A stretch of 64,000 nucleotides of DNA from Imhoffiella fuscus (lineage in GTDB: Bacteria > Pseudomonadota > Gammaproteobacteria > Chromatiales > Chromatiaceae), in NCBI RefSeq assembly GCF_042682685.1, contig NZ_JBHUHX010000015.1, positions 124,001 through 188,000 on the forward strand, written 5' to 3'. Below the pieces are notes generated by a model. It saw only the letters and a list, made by a program, of their open reading frames with translations. It ran no database searches and was not told the origin of the DNA. The translations under genes and the position numbers were made by a program. Below, piece by piece: positions 21,511-30,783 of the stretch (position 1 is the stretch's first letter; each line of letters begins with the position of its first letter).

Positions 21511-21807
21511 GATGTAACCTCCGTAGGACAAATGGCTAGCCGGAACAGCCGACTAGACCGAAGCGCGATGACCGCCAGGAACCAAGTCCTCGCACCGTTC
21601 GCACGAATGGAGCGACAGCGAACGGCATGGCGAAAAGCGTTAAGATCTCAATGTGATAAACGACTCTATAGCCGGTGGAAAAACCGGTCAATGCCGGGCC
21701 GATAACCCACTGGATGACGCCTTTGACCGATGCCGCCCGCTACGCCCCCAGAGCAATCCCCACAGCGCTAGGCTGGGTCCTCCACGGCGCGCAATGCGCC
21801 CTCACCA

Positions 21808-21836
21808 CAACGTCACCGATCCGATCGGTGACGTTG
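21808..21836. repeat. 29-base perfect palindrome in the bchM-puhA gap
   Basis: Arms of 14 bases (21808-21821 and 21823-21836) around a single C, reading CAACGTCACCGATC and its complement. A second small stem-loop (GGCGC-GCAAT-GCGCC) lies at 21786-21800. Both are just after bchM in its direction of transcription, in a 338-base gap with no gene. They could terminate or stabilise the bch transcript, or bind a dimeric regulator ahead of puhA. No U-run follows. Confidence 0.6.
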
Positions 21837-21848
21837 CAAGGCCGCGTC

Positions 21849-22550
21849 TCATCCGGGAATCAGTTCCAGTGCCTGAGACGTATAAAAGCCAACGGCAATG
21901 CGCCGAGTCCGATTCGGCTGCCAGCCGGCCAGTCCCGCATCGGCGGCAATCAAACCCTTCAAGGTCTTGACGCTCACGGGCTCGATCGCCGGCGAGCGAT
22001 CACCGCGCGGAAACAATTTGCCAACGGCATGCATGATCGCAAGCGGCACGGTCTTCGGCGCGAAGGTGAAGATGATCGAGGTGCTGGTCCGCTCGGCCAG
22101 CCCGGCCAAAACATTCACGACATCCGCCGGTCGATAATGAATCAGCGAATCCATGCCGACCACATGATCGAAACGACCGTGAGCCGGGTCCAGCATGTCT
22201 CCCGCCTCGAAATGGATCGAGCCACCACCGAAGTCCTTGGGCGCGCGTTCGCGGGCGATCTCGATCAGGGTCGGCGCCACGTCGATCGCCACCACCTCGG
22301 CGCCACGACGTGCCGCCTCGACGGCCAGCGCACCGGTTCCGCAACCCGCATCGAGTAGGCGCTTACCGCTCAGGTCGGCAGGAAGCCAGTCGAGCAATGT
22401 ATTGCGCATGTCCTCGCGGCCCGCTCGCACAGTCTCGCGAATACGGCTGACCTTGACGTCCGAGGTCAGCTTCGACCAGGCATCCGCCGCCGTCCGATCG
22501 AAATAGGTTTCGATCTGTCCGCGCCGCTCTTGATAGGAACCATTCGGCAT
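21849..22550 (-). CDS. bchM: Mg-protoporphyrin IX O-methyltransferase
   Basis: A 233-residue SAM-dependent methyltransferase that methylates the C13 propionate of Mg-protoporphyrin IX. The opening YFDRTAADAWSKLTSD and VSRIRETVRAGR is diagnostic for BchM. The SAM-binding loop is LLDAGCGTGALAVEAA; FDHVVGMDSLIHY is also conserved. ATG at 22550 overlaps the bchL stop (TGATG). It acts directly after the BchH-containing chelatase, encoded two genes upstream in the same operon. Confidence 0.95.
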   Translation of the reverse strand: MPNGSYQERRGQIETYFDRTAADAWSKLTSDVKVSRIRETVRAGREDMRNTLLDWLPADLSGKRLLDAGCGTGALAVEAARRGAEVVAIDVAPTLIEIARERAPKDFGGGSIHFEAGDMLDPAHGRFDHVVGMDSLIHYRPADVVNVLAGLAERTSTSIIFTFAPKTVPLAIMHAVGKLFPRGDRSPAIEPVSVKTLKGLIAADAGLAGWQPNRTRRIAVGFYTSQALELIPG

Positions 22551-23467
22551 CAGTCGAACCCCAGAAAATCGAAAATGTCACGGTCGCGCATGGGGTGAGC
22601 CTCAAGAGGCTCGACGCCATCCCAGAGTCGCTGGGCCAGGTCCAGATATTGCTGCTGCGCCCCCTCCAGACCCGAGCCCGGCTCGGGATCCATTTCGAAG
22701 ACGGTCGACTTCTTGAGTCGACTGCGACGAATGATGTCCAGATCGGGCAAATGCGCCAATCGCTTAAGACCGACCGCATCGACGAAGCGATCGATCTCGT
22801 CGGTATTCCGGCTGCGGTTGGCGATGACGCCGCCGAGTCGCACGCCATAGTGCTTGGACTTGGCCAGGATCGCCGAGGCGATACGGTTCATGGCGAAGAT
22901 CGAATCGAAGTCGTTCGCGGTCACGATCAGCGCGCGCTCGGCATGCTGCAAGGGGGTCGCGAAACCACCGCAGACCACATCGCCGAGCACATCGAAGACG
23001 ACGACGTCCGTGTCCTCCAGCAAATGATGCTGTTTGAGCAGCTTGACCGTCTGGCCGACCACATAGCCGCCGCAGCCGGTGCCAGCCGGCGGCCCGCCGG
23101 CCTCGACGCACATGACACCGTTATAGCCTTCGTAGACGTAGTCGCTCGGACGCAGCTCCTCGGCATGGAAATCGACCGATTCCAAGATATCGATGACGGT
23201 CGGAACCAGGCACTTGGTGAGGGTGAAAGTCGAATCGTGCTTCGGATCGCAGCCGATCTGCAGGACACGCTTGCCCAGCTTCGAAAAGGCGACCGACAGG
23301 TTCGACGAGGTCGTGCTCTTGCCGATTCCGCCCTTGCCATAGATGGCGAACACCTTGGCCGTATCGATGCGCATATCCGGGTCGAGCTGGACCTGCACGC
23401 TGCCTTCACCATCGGGTTGCTTGGGCAGCGAACCGAACATATCGACGGGCAACTCCTGAATCGTCAC
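22550..23467 (-). CDS. bchL: Dark-operative protochlorophyllide reductase, iron protein
   Basis: A 305-residue NifH-like ATPase that donates electrons to BchNB. The P-loop GKGGIGKST is at about 44-52. The two cysteines that bridge a [4Fe-4S] cluster between subunits of the dimer are C132 (in GPPAGTGCGGYV) and C166 (in LGDVVCGGFATP). Start is GTG at 23467, overlapping the bchH stop as GTGA. The reaction is oxygen-sensitive, as expected for an anaerobic phototroph. Confidence 0.97.
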   Translation of the reverse strand: MTIQELPVDMFGSLPKQPDGEGSVQVQLDPDMRIDTAKVFAIYGKGGIGKSTTSSNLSVAFSKLGKRVLQIGCDPKHDSTFTLTKCLVPTVIDILESVDFHAEELRPSDYVYEGYNGVMCVEAGGPPAGTGCGGYVVGQTVKLLKQHHLLEDTDVVVFDVLGDVVCGGFATPLQHAERALIVTANDFDSIFAMNRIASAILAKSKHYGVRLGGVIANRSRNTDEIDRFVDAVGLKRLAHLPDLDIIRRSRLKKSTVFEMDPEPGSGLEGAQQQYLDLAQRLWDGVEPLEAHPMRDRDIFDFLGFD

Positions 23468-26400
23468 GCAGCCGCCTCCTCGATCACACCTTCGAGTCGA
23501 TCTTCCAACTCTTCCCCCGCCTTTCTAAGCGCTTCAAGGGTCGCCTCGTCGGGCGACCAGTAGTTACGTTCATGGGCCTCGATCAAACGATTGGCGACCT
23601 TGGCCGACGCGGTCGGATTGAGTTGCGCCAAACGGTTGCGCATCTCTTCGTCGAGCACGAAGGTCTCGGTCAGCTGCTGGTAGACCCAGGGCGCGACCTG
23701 ACCGGTCGTGGCCGACCAGCCCATGGTATTGGTGACATGCACCTCGATCTGACGCACGCCCTCGTAGCCGTGTTTGAGCATGCCCTCGTACCACTTTGGA
23801 TTGAGCATGCGGGTACGGGTCTCCAGCGCCACCTGCTCGGCCAGGGTGCGAACCACGCCGTCGCCGCGCGTCTGGTCGCCAATGTAGACCGGAACTTCGT
23901 CACCCTTGTAATGGTTGACCGCCTTGGCGATGCCACCGAGGGTATCGAAGTAATGGTCGACGGTGGTGACGCCGAGTTCAACCGAATCGAGGTTCTGATA
24001 GGCGAGCTGCACCTGACCGAGACAACTCTTGAGCAGATCCGCCTGCTGCACCGGCTTGCCGGAGCGGCCATAGGCAAAGCTCTTGCGTCGGGTGTAGGTC
24101 TCGGCCAGCTCCTCGCCTTCATCCCAGCTGCTGCTGTCGATGAGGTGATTGACGTTCGCGCCATAGGCACCGTCGGCGTTACTGAAGACGCGCAGCGAGG
24201 CGGTCTCCAGATCGCAGTCGTGGGCCTGCTGATACTCCAAGGCATGCTTGCGGATGAAGTTCTGCTCGACCGGCTCATCGGCAGAGGCGGCCAGGAAAGA
24301 CGCCTCGGCCAACAGCTTGGTCTGCAGCGGCAGCAGATCGCGGAAGATGCCGGACAGCGTCATGACCACGTCGATGCGCGGACGACCCAACTCCTCCAAG
24401 GGGATCAGGGTCGCACCGGCCAGCCGGCCATAGTTGTCGAAGCGCGGAAGCGCACCGATGAGCGCGAGCGCCTGACCGATGGGACCACCCTCGGTCTTGA
24501 GGTTGTCGGTTCCCCAGAGGACCAAGGCAATGGTCTCGGGATAGCCGCTGCCATCGGTACGATGGCGCTCGATCAGACGCGCGGCCTGCTGAGCGCCGTC
24601 CTTGACCGCGAAGAGGCTCGGCAGACGGAAGGGATCGAAGCCGTGAAGGTTGCGACCGGTCGGTAGAATCGCCGGGGTACGCAGCAGATCGCCGCCGGGC
24701 GCCGGTGGGATGAAATGCCCGTCGAGCGCGCGCAAAATCGCCGGAATCTCGGTGTCCTGGACCAGCAGGCGATCGATTTCGGCCAACTCGCGGAAGAGCG
24801 CAACGTTCTCCTCGGTCGTCTTCACCTTGGCAGCCTTGAGCGCCTTTTCGGGCGACTTGCCGGCGACCAGCGCCTCAAGCGCGGCCTTATCGGGACGCAC
24901 GTCCTTGGTCGATTCGGCGACGGCCATCAGGAGGTCGACGCGCTCTTCCTCACTCGGCGACTCACCGACGACATGCAGACCGTGCGGAATCAGGGTGTAC
25001 TCCAGCTCCAGCACTTCTTCATTGAGCTTGGCGATACGCGTATCCACGTCTTCACCCCAAGCAGGTTCCAGCTCGGCGAGTTCCAGCTCCGCCGCCTGGG
25101 CCTGGATGATCTCGGCCAGCGAGGTGCGCTCGTCGACATCCGTCGGCGGCAGCGAACGCCAGCGCTCCATGGAGCCCTTGAGTTCGACCAAGCCCTTGTA
25201 GAGCCCCGCGTGGGTGATCGGCGGCGTCATGTAGCTGATCAGGGTCGCGGCCGAACGACGTTTGGCGATGGTGCCTTCGGAGGGGTTGTTGGAGGCATAG
25301 AGATAGACGTTCGGCAAATCGCCGATCAGGCGATCCGGCCAGCACTCGCTGGAAAGACCCGCCTGCTTGCCTGGCATGAATTCCAAGGCGCCGTGGGTCC
25401 CGAAATGGAGCACGGCGTGGGCGCCGAAATCCTCGCGGATATAGCGGTAGAAGGCCGAGAAGGCATGGGTCGGAGAGAAGCCCTTCTCGAACAAGAGGCG
25501 CATGGGGTCGCCTTCGTACCCGAAAGAAGGCTGAACGCCGACGAAGACGCTGCCGAACTGGGCACCGAGCACGAAGATGGAGGCGCCGTCGCTCTGCTGC
25601 TTGCCAGGCGCCGCCCCCCACTGCTTCTCGATCTCGGCCAGATAGCGCTCGCGACGGACATGGTCGTCTGCGGGAATGCGGGTGTGCACGTTGGCGTGCG
25701 CGCCAAAACGAGAGGCATTGCCGTTGACGATACGCTCGCGCAGATCGTCCACGCTCTCGGGCAGATCCACGTTGTAGCCCGCCGCATCCATGGCGACCAG
25801 GGTGCGATAGAGCGAGGCGAAGACCGACAGATAGGCCGCAGTGCCCGTGTTACCCGCATTGGGCGGGAAGTTGAAGAGCACGATGGCGACCTTGCGCTCG
25901 GCGCGCTCGGCCCGACGCAGACGCACCAGCTGAGCGGTACGCGAGGCAAGCATCTCGGCGCGCTCCGCATGCGAATGCATGTCGCGCGCGCCATCCTCGG
26001 AGCCGCCACCATTGCGACCGCCATAGACCATGGAGCCAGCAGCGCCGTCGAGCTCGGGGATAGCGACCATCATGGTCGCCTCGACCGGCAGCAGCCCCTG
26101 ACTGGATTCCTCCCACTGATCCAGGGTCTGGAACTCGACCGCCAGGGTGGAGAGATAGGGCACGTCGAGCCGCGTCAGCATCTCCTCGGCGGCATGGGAG
26201 TCGTTGTAGGCGGGACCGCCGACCAGCGAAAAGCCGGTCAGAGAGACGACCGCGTCGACGGTCGACACGCCATCCTGCATGAAGAACTTCTCGATCGCCG
26301 GACGGGCATCGAGCCCGCTGGCGAAGGCGGGGACCACCTGCAGGCCCTTGGCCTCCAATGCCTTGATCACGCCGTCGTAATGACCCGAGTTGCCGGCCAA

Positions 26401-27204
26401 TACATAGGAGCGCATCAACAGCAGACCGACACGCCCCTTGCGACCCTTGGCGTTGATACCCGGCAGTTGTGCGAGTTTCTCCGCGATACGCCCCTTCATC
26501 TCGGGATGATAGACGCCGACTTCGGGATACTCGACCGGCGCAGCAATCTTCAGGGTCCCGCGCAAATGACGGCGGTCGCCGTCCGCATAGCGGTCGACCA
26601 GGAAGCGCAGCATATTGGCCAGGTTTTCGTCCGAGCCGGCCAGCCAGTACTGAAGGGTCAAGAAATAGGCGCGCACGTCCTGCGCGGTACCTGGAATGAA
26701 ACGCAGCAGCTTGGGGATACGGCGCAGCATCGACATCTGCTGCGCGCCGGCGCTCTGGCTACGCTCGCGATTGCCGCGCAGCTTCTTGAGCAGCGCCATG
26801 GGACCGCCGCTGGAAGAGCCGTCCATGCTGAAGCCGCCCATGCGGGTCATCTTCATCAGCTCGCTGGCGGACATGCAGACGATCATGGCGTCGCAGTTGT
26901 CGCGGCGTGCGGCAAGCGCGGGAAGGATCGGCTTGAAGTGGTCCTCCATGACGAGCATGGTGACCATGATGATGTCGCCCTCGGCGATATCGCTCAGGCA
27001 GCGCTCAAGGGATGCCGGATCGTCGGCCCACTCGGTCGCCGCATGCAGATTGAGCTGCAGCCCGGGCAAATCGCGCTGAACGATTGGGAGCGCGCGCTGA
27101 GTTGTCCCCGCCAGATGCCCATCGAGATTGACGATGACGACACGAATAGGCGTCGTGTCGGAGGATTTGGCACGCTTTTCAGCGGCCGAAGTGCGCTTTG
27201 GCAT
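23464..27204 (-). CDS. bchH: Mg-chelatase subunit H
   Basis: A 1246-residue CobN/Mg-chelatase family protein that binds protoporphyrin IX and inserts Mg2+ with the BchI/BchD ATPase, the first committed bacteriochlorophyll step. VRVVIVNLDGHLAG-like opening, LFNFPPNAGNTGTAAYLSVF, HFGTHGALEFMPGKQAGLS and VYLYASNNPSEGTIAKRRS are characteristic. Length is normal. ATG at 27204 has GGAGA nine bases upstream and lies 26 bases inside bchB. bchI and bchD are not in this window. Confidence 0.96.
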   Translation of the reverse strand: MPKRTSAAEKRAKSSDTTPIRVVIVNLDGHLAGTTQRALPIVQRDLPGLQLNLHAATEWADDPASLERCLSDIAEGDIIMVTMLVMEDHFKPILPALAARRDNCDAMIVCMSASELMKMTRMGGFSMDGSSSGGPMALLKKLRGNRERSQSAGAQQMSMLRRIPKLLRFIPGTAQDVRAYFLTLQYWLAGSDENLANMLRFLVDRYADGDRRHLRGTLKIAAPVEYPEVGVYHPEMKGRIAEKLAQLPGINAKGRKGRVGLLLMRSYVLAGNSGHYDGVIKALEAKGLQVVPAFASGLDARPAIEKFFMQDGVSTVDAVVSLTGFSLVGGPAYNDSHAAEEMLTRLDVPYLSTLAVEFQTLDQWEESSQGLLPVEATMMVAIPELDGAAGSMVYGGRNGGGSEDGARDMHSHAERAEMLASRTAQLVRLRRAERAERKVAIVLFNFPPNAGNTGTAAYLSVFASLYRTLVAMDAAGYNVDLPESVDDLRERIVNGNASRFGAHANVHTRIPADDHVRRERYLAEIEKQWGAAPGKQQSDGASIFVLGAQFGSVFVGVQPSFGYEGDPMRLLFEKGFSPTHAFSAFYRYIREDFGAHAVLHFGTHGALEFMPGKQAGLSSECWPDRLIGDLPNVYLYASNNPSEGTIAKRRSAATLISYMTPPITHAGLYKGLVELKGSMERWRSLPPTDVDERTSLAEIIQAQAAELELAELEPAWGEDVDTRIAKLNEEVLELEYTLIPHGLHVVGESPSEEERVDLLMAVAESTKDVRPDKAALEALVAGKSPEKALKAAKVKTTEENVALFRELAEIDRLLVQDTEIPAILRALDGHFIPPAPGGDLLRTPAILPTGRNLHGFDPFRLPSLFAVKDGAQQAARLIERHRTDGSGYPETIALVLWGTDNLKTEGGPIGQALALIGALPRFDNYGRLAGATLIPLEELGRPRIDVVMTLSGIFRDLLPLQTKLLAEASFLAASADEPVEQNFIRKHALEYQQAHDCDLETASLRVFSNADGAYGANVNHLIDSSSWDEGEELAETYTRRKSFAYGRSGKPVQQADLLKSCLGQVQLAYQNLDSVELGVTTVDHYFDTLGGIAKAVNHYKGDEVPVYIGDQTRGDGVVRTLAEQVALETRTRMLNPKWYEGMLKHGYEGVRQIEVHVTNTMGWSATTGQVAPWVYQQLTETFVLDEEMRNRLAQLNPTASAKVANRLIEAHERNYWSPDEATLEALRKAGEELEDRLEGVIEEAAA

Positions 27205-28756
27205 CGTAGAGCGTCTCCACAGTAATTGTCTGGATCCCGCATTCCTCGGCGAACCTTTCGGTATTGCGCCGCGCCTTTCCGCGCACGAAGAAGGGGATCT
27301 TTTTCAGTTCCTGCTCGGCTTCCGGTGCCCAAGCCATGACTGCGTCGTCCGCCCGCGCGGCCTGCTCGGTGACAGCAGGCTCCGCATCCTCCGATTGCGT
27401 CTTACGTGTTCCCGGCCCAAGGTGCGAAGGCGTCGCGGCATCATGGAACTCGAAGTCCTCCCGGAACATGGTGATGAGATGCTCTTCGAGCCCCATCATC
27501 AAGGGGTGGACCCACGTATCGAAGATGACGTTCGCGCCCTCGAAACCCATCTGAGGCGCGTATCTGGACGGAAAGTCCTGGATATGCACCGGCGCCGAGA
27601 TAACGGCGCAGGGAACTCCAAGACGCTTGGCGATGTGGCGCTCCATCTGAGTGCCCAGCACCAACTCCGGCTGCAATTCGGCGACCCGGGCCTCGACTTC
27701 GAGATAGTCATCCGTGATCAGCGGATCGACACCGTAGCGCTTCGCCGCCTCGCGAACGTCACGAGCGAACTCACGAGCATAGGTACCCAATCCGACGACC
27801 GTAAAGCCGAGCTCTTCGGCGGCGATCCGCGCTGCAGCAACCGCATGCGTGGCATCCGCGAAGATGAAGACCCGCTTGCCCGTCAGATAGGTCGAATCGA
27901 CGGAACGCGAGTACCAGGGCATTCTAGACCAGATAGGATCCGTCGTGGTGTCGATCTCGATACCGGCAGCACGCCCCACCTCGTGGAGGAAATCGCGTGT
28001 CGCGCCGATGCCGATGGGGACGGTCTTGACCGTCGGCTGACCGAACATGCGCTCCAACCAATGGCACGACTGATCGGCGATCTCGGGATACATGCAGACG
28101 TTGAAGTCGGCCTCCGGGATGCGCAACAGATCCTCGGGCGACGCGCCCAGCGGGGCCACGACGTTGACATCGACCCCAACCGAGTCGAGCAGACGCGTGA
28201 CCTCGACCACATCGTCGCGACACCGGAAGCCCAGCGACGAAGCCCCCAGAAGATTGGCCTTGGGACGCGCACCCTCGGCGCGCAATGCACGCTCGGAGCC
28301 CGGCGCCGGAACACGGCTACGCAACAGACCACGAATCAGCTGATAGAAGGTCTCGTTGGCGCCCCAGTTCTCCTTTCGAGCATAAGCGGGCAGCTCAAGC
28401 GGAAGCACCGGAACGGGCAGCCCCATGCCCTGAGCGAGCGCGCCAGGCTGATCCTGGATCAGCTCGGCCGTGCAAGACTCGCCGACCATGAGCACGCTCG
28501 GCTTGAAGCGATCGTAGGTCTGCTGGATGGTCGTCTTCACCAACTCAGCGGTATCCGACCCCAGCTCGCGCGCCTGAAAGGTCGTATAGCTCACCGGCGG
28601 ACGCTGTGAACGACGTTCGATCATGGTGAAGAGCAGGTCGGCATAGGTGTCGCCCTGCGGGGCATGCAGAACCAGATGCACACCCTTCATCGAGGCGGCC
28701 AGACGCATCGCGCCGATATGAGGTGGGCCTTCGTAGGACCAAAGGGTCAACTGCAT
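27179..28756 (-). CDS. bchB: Dark-operative protochlorophyllide reductase subunit B
   Basis: A 525-residue catalytic subunit forming the NifDK-like BchN2B2 heterotetramer that reduces ring D of protochlorophyllide. From the start at 28756 (MQLTLWSYEGPPHIG) Asp36 falls in HAPQGDTYAD, the residue known as the unusual fourth ligand of the NB cluster, which confirms this start. VGESCTAELIQDQPGALAQ and VPVLPLELPAYARKENWG are family motifs, and the C-terminus carries the PFFVRGKARRNTE domain. The frame is open to 28972 but those residues are shadow of bchN. Four bases separate it from bchN. Confidence 0.96.
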   Translation of the reverse strand: MQLTLWSYEGPPHIGAMRLAASMKGVHLVLHAPQGDTYADLLFTMIERRSQRPPVSYTTFQARELGSDTAELVKTTIQQTYDRFKPSVLMVGESCTAELIQDQPGALAQGMGLPVPVLPLELPAYARKENWGANETFYQLIRGLLRSRVPAPGSERALRAEGARPKANLLGASSLGFRCRDDVVEVTRLLDSVGVDVNVVAPLGASPEDLLRIPEADFNVCMYPEIADQSCHWLERMFGQPTVKTVPIGIGATRDFLHEVGRAAGIEIDTTTDPIWSRMPWYSRSVDSTYLTGKRVFIFADATHAVAAARIAAEELGFTVVGLGTYAREFARDVREAAKRYGVDPLITDDYLEVEARVAELQPELVLGTQMERHIAKRLGVPCAVISAPVHIQDFPSRYAPQMGFEGANVIFDTWVHPLMMGLEEHLITMFREDFEFHDAATPSHLGPGTRKTQSEDAEPAVTEQAARADDAVMAWAPEAEQELKKIPFFVRGKARRNTERFAEECGIQTITVETLYDAKAHFGR

Positions 28757-28760
28757 GACA

Positions 28761-30047
28761 TCAAACCTGCAACAGTGCGCCGCGCACGAGTGGGCGCGCA
28801 AAGAGTTCCGCCAGATCGGCCGCCTGATCGAATCCGTGGATCGGACTGAACACAAGCTCGATCGACCACTTGGTCCGCAGCCCCTCGGCCTCCAGCGGAT
28901 TCGCCAGGCCCAGACCGCAGACGGTGAGGTCCGGACGATCCTCTCGAACCCGATCCAGCTGACGCTCGACATCCTGCCCCTCGGTCAGGCGCAGATCGGA
29001 CGGCAACAGCTGAAGCTCGGACTCCATCAACTGGCGATCCAGGAAGGGGGTTGCCACTTCGACCAGCTCCATGCCGCACTCGCGCGCCAGAAAACGGGCG
29101 ATGGGGATTTCGAGCTGCGAATCGGGCAGAAAGGTGATCCGCTTGCCGGCCAGCAGTTCGCGCTGACGCGCCAGGCCGCGCTCGGCCCGCGCGATGGGGG
29201 CGGCGGTCACCTCGCGCAAACGCTCTTCGGACACGCCCCAGGCATCTGCGGCCGCCTTCAACCAGCCCAAGGTTCCCTCTATCCCGAGTGGATAGGGGGC
29301 ATCCAAGAGGGTCGCGCCACGTTTCTGCAGCGCGCGGGCGGTCTCGCCGAGAAAGGGCTGAGCCAGCAGGACCCGAGACCCATTGCCCACCGGAGGCAGC
29401 TCGGTCGACTGGCGTGGCGGAAGGAAGTGAACCGGACCGATACCCAGATCGCGGAAGATGCGAGCGAACTGGTCCTCGACCACATCGGGCAGGGTTCCGA
29501 CCACCAGGAGCGAAGATTCGCCCTCCGCAAGCACGGGCAACTGAGGCGTCAGCGAGGTTAGGCAGACATCTTCGCCCTGCGTGAAGGTCGTCTCCAGACC
29601 GCTGGCCGAATAGTCGAGAACGCGCACGCGCCCCTGATGGGTCTCGGACAAACGCTCGGCCGCCTTGCCCAGGTCGAGTTTGATGACCTCGGAGGGACAG
29701 GAACCGACCAGGAACAGGGTCTTGATGTCGGGGCGGCGCTCAAGCACATCGGCCACGACACGATCGAGTTCCTGATTGCAATCGGCCAGACCGGCCAGAT
29801 CGCGCTCCTGCAGAATGGCCGTCGCGAACCTCGGTTCGGCGAAGATCATCACGCCCGCAGCAGACTGCAGCAGGTGCGCGCAGGTACGCGAACCTACGAC
29901 CAGGAAGAAGGCATCCTGAATCTTGCGATGGAGCCAGACGATACCCGCCAGGCCGCAGAAGACCTGGCGCTGTCCACGCTCACGGTTGACGTTCGGCACG
30001 CCACAGCCCTCGACGCCCGCGCGTCGCTGCGCATCGGCACCGCTCAT
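28761..30047 (-). CDS. bchN: Dark-operative protochlorophyllide reductase subunit N
   Basis: A 428-residue partner of BchB. The three cysteine ligands of the NB [4Fe-4S] cluster are C31 (in VFCGLAGIVW), C56 (in VGSRTCAHLL) and C117 (in LVGSCPSEVI). Length is normal. ATG at 30047 overlaps the bchF stop as ATGA. The gene sits second in the bch operon. Confidence 0.96.
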   Translation of the reverse strand: MSGADAQRRAGVEGCGVPNVNRERGQRQVFCGLAGIVWLHRKIQDAFFLVVGSRTCAHLLQSAAGVMIFAEPRFATAILQERDLAGLADCNQELDRVVADVLERRPDIKTLFLVGSCPSEVIKLDLGKAAERLSETHQGRVRVLDYSASGLETTFTQGEDVCLTSLTPQLPVLAEGESSLLVVGTLPDVVEDQFARIFRDLGIGPVHFLPPRQSTELPPVGNGSRVLLAQPFLGETARALQKRGATLLDAPYPLGIEGTLGWLKAAADAWGVSEERLREVTAAPIARAERGLARQRELLAGKRITFLPDSQLEIPIARFLARECGMELVEVATPFLDRQLMESELQLLPSDLRLTEGQDVERQLDRVREDRPDLTVCGLGLANPLEAEGLRTKWSIELVFSPIHGFDQAADLAELFARPLVRGALLQV

Positions 30048-30568
30048 TCCGCAACCTCGGCCAAGTGGCTAGCGGCTGGCGCCTTGGCGCGCGCGCCCTC
30101 GAGGCGCGCGGCGCGCAGCTTGATCAGGAACTGGGCGGCATTGACGACATAGGTCGCATAGGCCGCGAGCGCCAGCAACATCTGACCACGCGTATCCACG
30201 AAGCCAGTGAAAAGCGCGACCAGATAGGCCGTATGCAACGCGAGCACCAACATACTGAAGACGTCCTCCCAGAAGAAGGAGGGCGCAAAGAGATAACGAC
30301 CGAAGACCACCTTCTCCCAGATCGCGCCGGTGATCATGATGGTATAGAGGACAAGCGTCTTGACGACGATCGAAAGGGTTGCGATAAACGCGCCCTCGCC
30401 GGTGGCGAGATAGCGCAGCACCAGATAGAGACTGATCAGAAAGACCAGAAACTGAATGGGCGCAAGAATGCCCTGGACCAGCGTCCACGGCGATTCGTCC
30501 CGCCGGAGACGCTCTTCCGGTGTGTAAAGAGGCCGACGCGGGTTCTGTTGATTATGGTGATGGGTCAT
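30044..30568 (-). CDS. bchF: 2-vinyl bacteriochlorophyllide hydratase
   Basis: A 174-residue polytopic membrane enzyme that hydrates the C3 vinyl group on the way to bacteriochlorophyll a. LYTPEERLRRDESPWTLVQ, followed by four hydrophobic helices and VVFGRYLFAPSFFWEDVFSM, is the BchF pattern. The hydrophilic C-terminal tail ends in AEVAE. ATG at 30568. It is the first gene of the minus-strand bch-puh arm, divergent from ppsR across 519 bases. Confidence 0.94.
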   Translation of the reverse strand: MTHHHNQQNPRRPLYTPEERLRRDESPWTLVQGILAPIQFLVFLISLYLVLRYLATGEGAFIATLSIVVKTLVLYTIMITGAIWEKVVFGRYLFAPSFFWEDVFSMLVLALHTAYLVALFTGFVDTRGQMLLALAAYATYVVNAAQFLIKLRAARLEGARAKAPAASHLAEVAE

Positions 30569-30667
30569 CTGCTACTAGGTCGGAATCCGCTCAAGATCCT
30601 TTAGATCATCACTTAAGTCGCATGCAGAAATCTAGTCTGCTTTCCAAGATGCGTCAACCAAACTTTA

Positions 30668-30685
30668 CGTAAACCTGACTTGACA
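30668..30685 (-). promoter_or_regulatory. PpsR/CrtJ-like box upstream of bchF
   Basis: Read on the minus strand this is TGT-N12-ACG, matching five of the six fixed bases of the known PpsR/CrtJ target TGT-N12-ACA. It lies 100 bases upstream of the bchF start and abuts the palindrome TTTACGTAAA (30664-30673). The PpsR gene itself starts about 400 bases away. Confidence 0.45.
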
Positions 30686-30764
30686 ACCCAGAACAAGCCA
30701 CCACAATAGGAATTCGAACCCGGAGGACGAATTCGGCGTGCCACGCCATCGCTAACCGAGCGTT

Positions 30765-30783
30765 TTCCCTTAGGGAATTTCCC
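30765..30783. repeat. Overlapping palindromes TTCCCT-T-AGGGAA and GGGAA-T-TTCCC
   Basis: Two perfect palindromes share the GGGAA half-site, giving three alternating half-sites TTCCC, GGGAA, TTCCC in 19 bases. This arrangement suits cooperative binding of a dimeric regulator. No known regulator is assigned. Confidence 0.4.

Noticed and set aside
24715..27225. 836-codon plus-strand frame opposite bchH
   Set aside because: Antisense shadow of bchH with no domain signal.
30701..30735. Possible degenerate tRNA 3' end (T-loop-like GGTTCGAATTCC on the minus strand)
   Set aside because: Only three of five T-stem pairs form, and there is no acceptor stem, anticodon arm or CCA.
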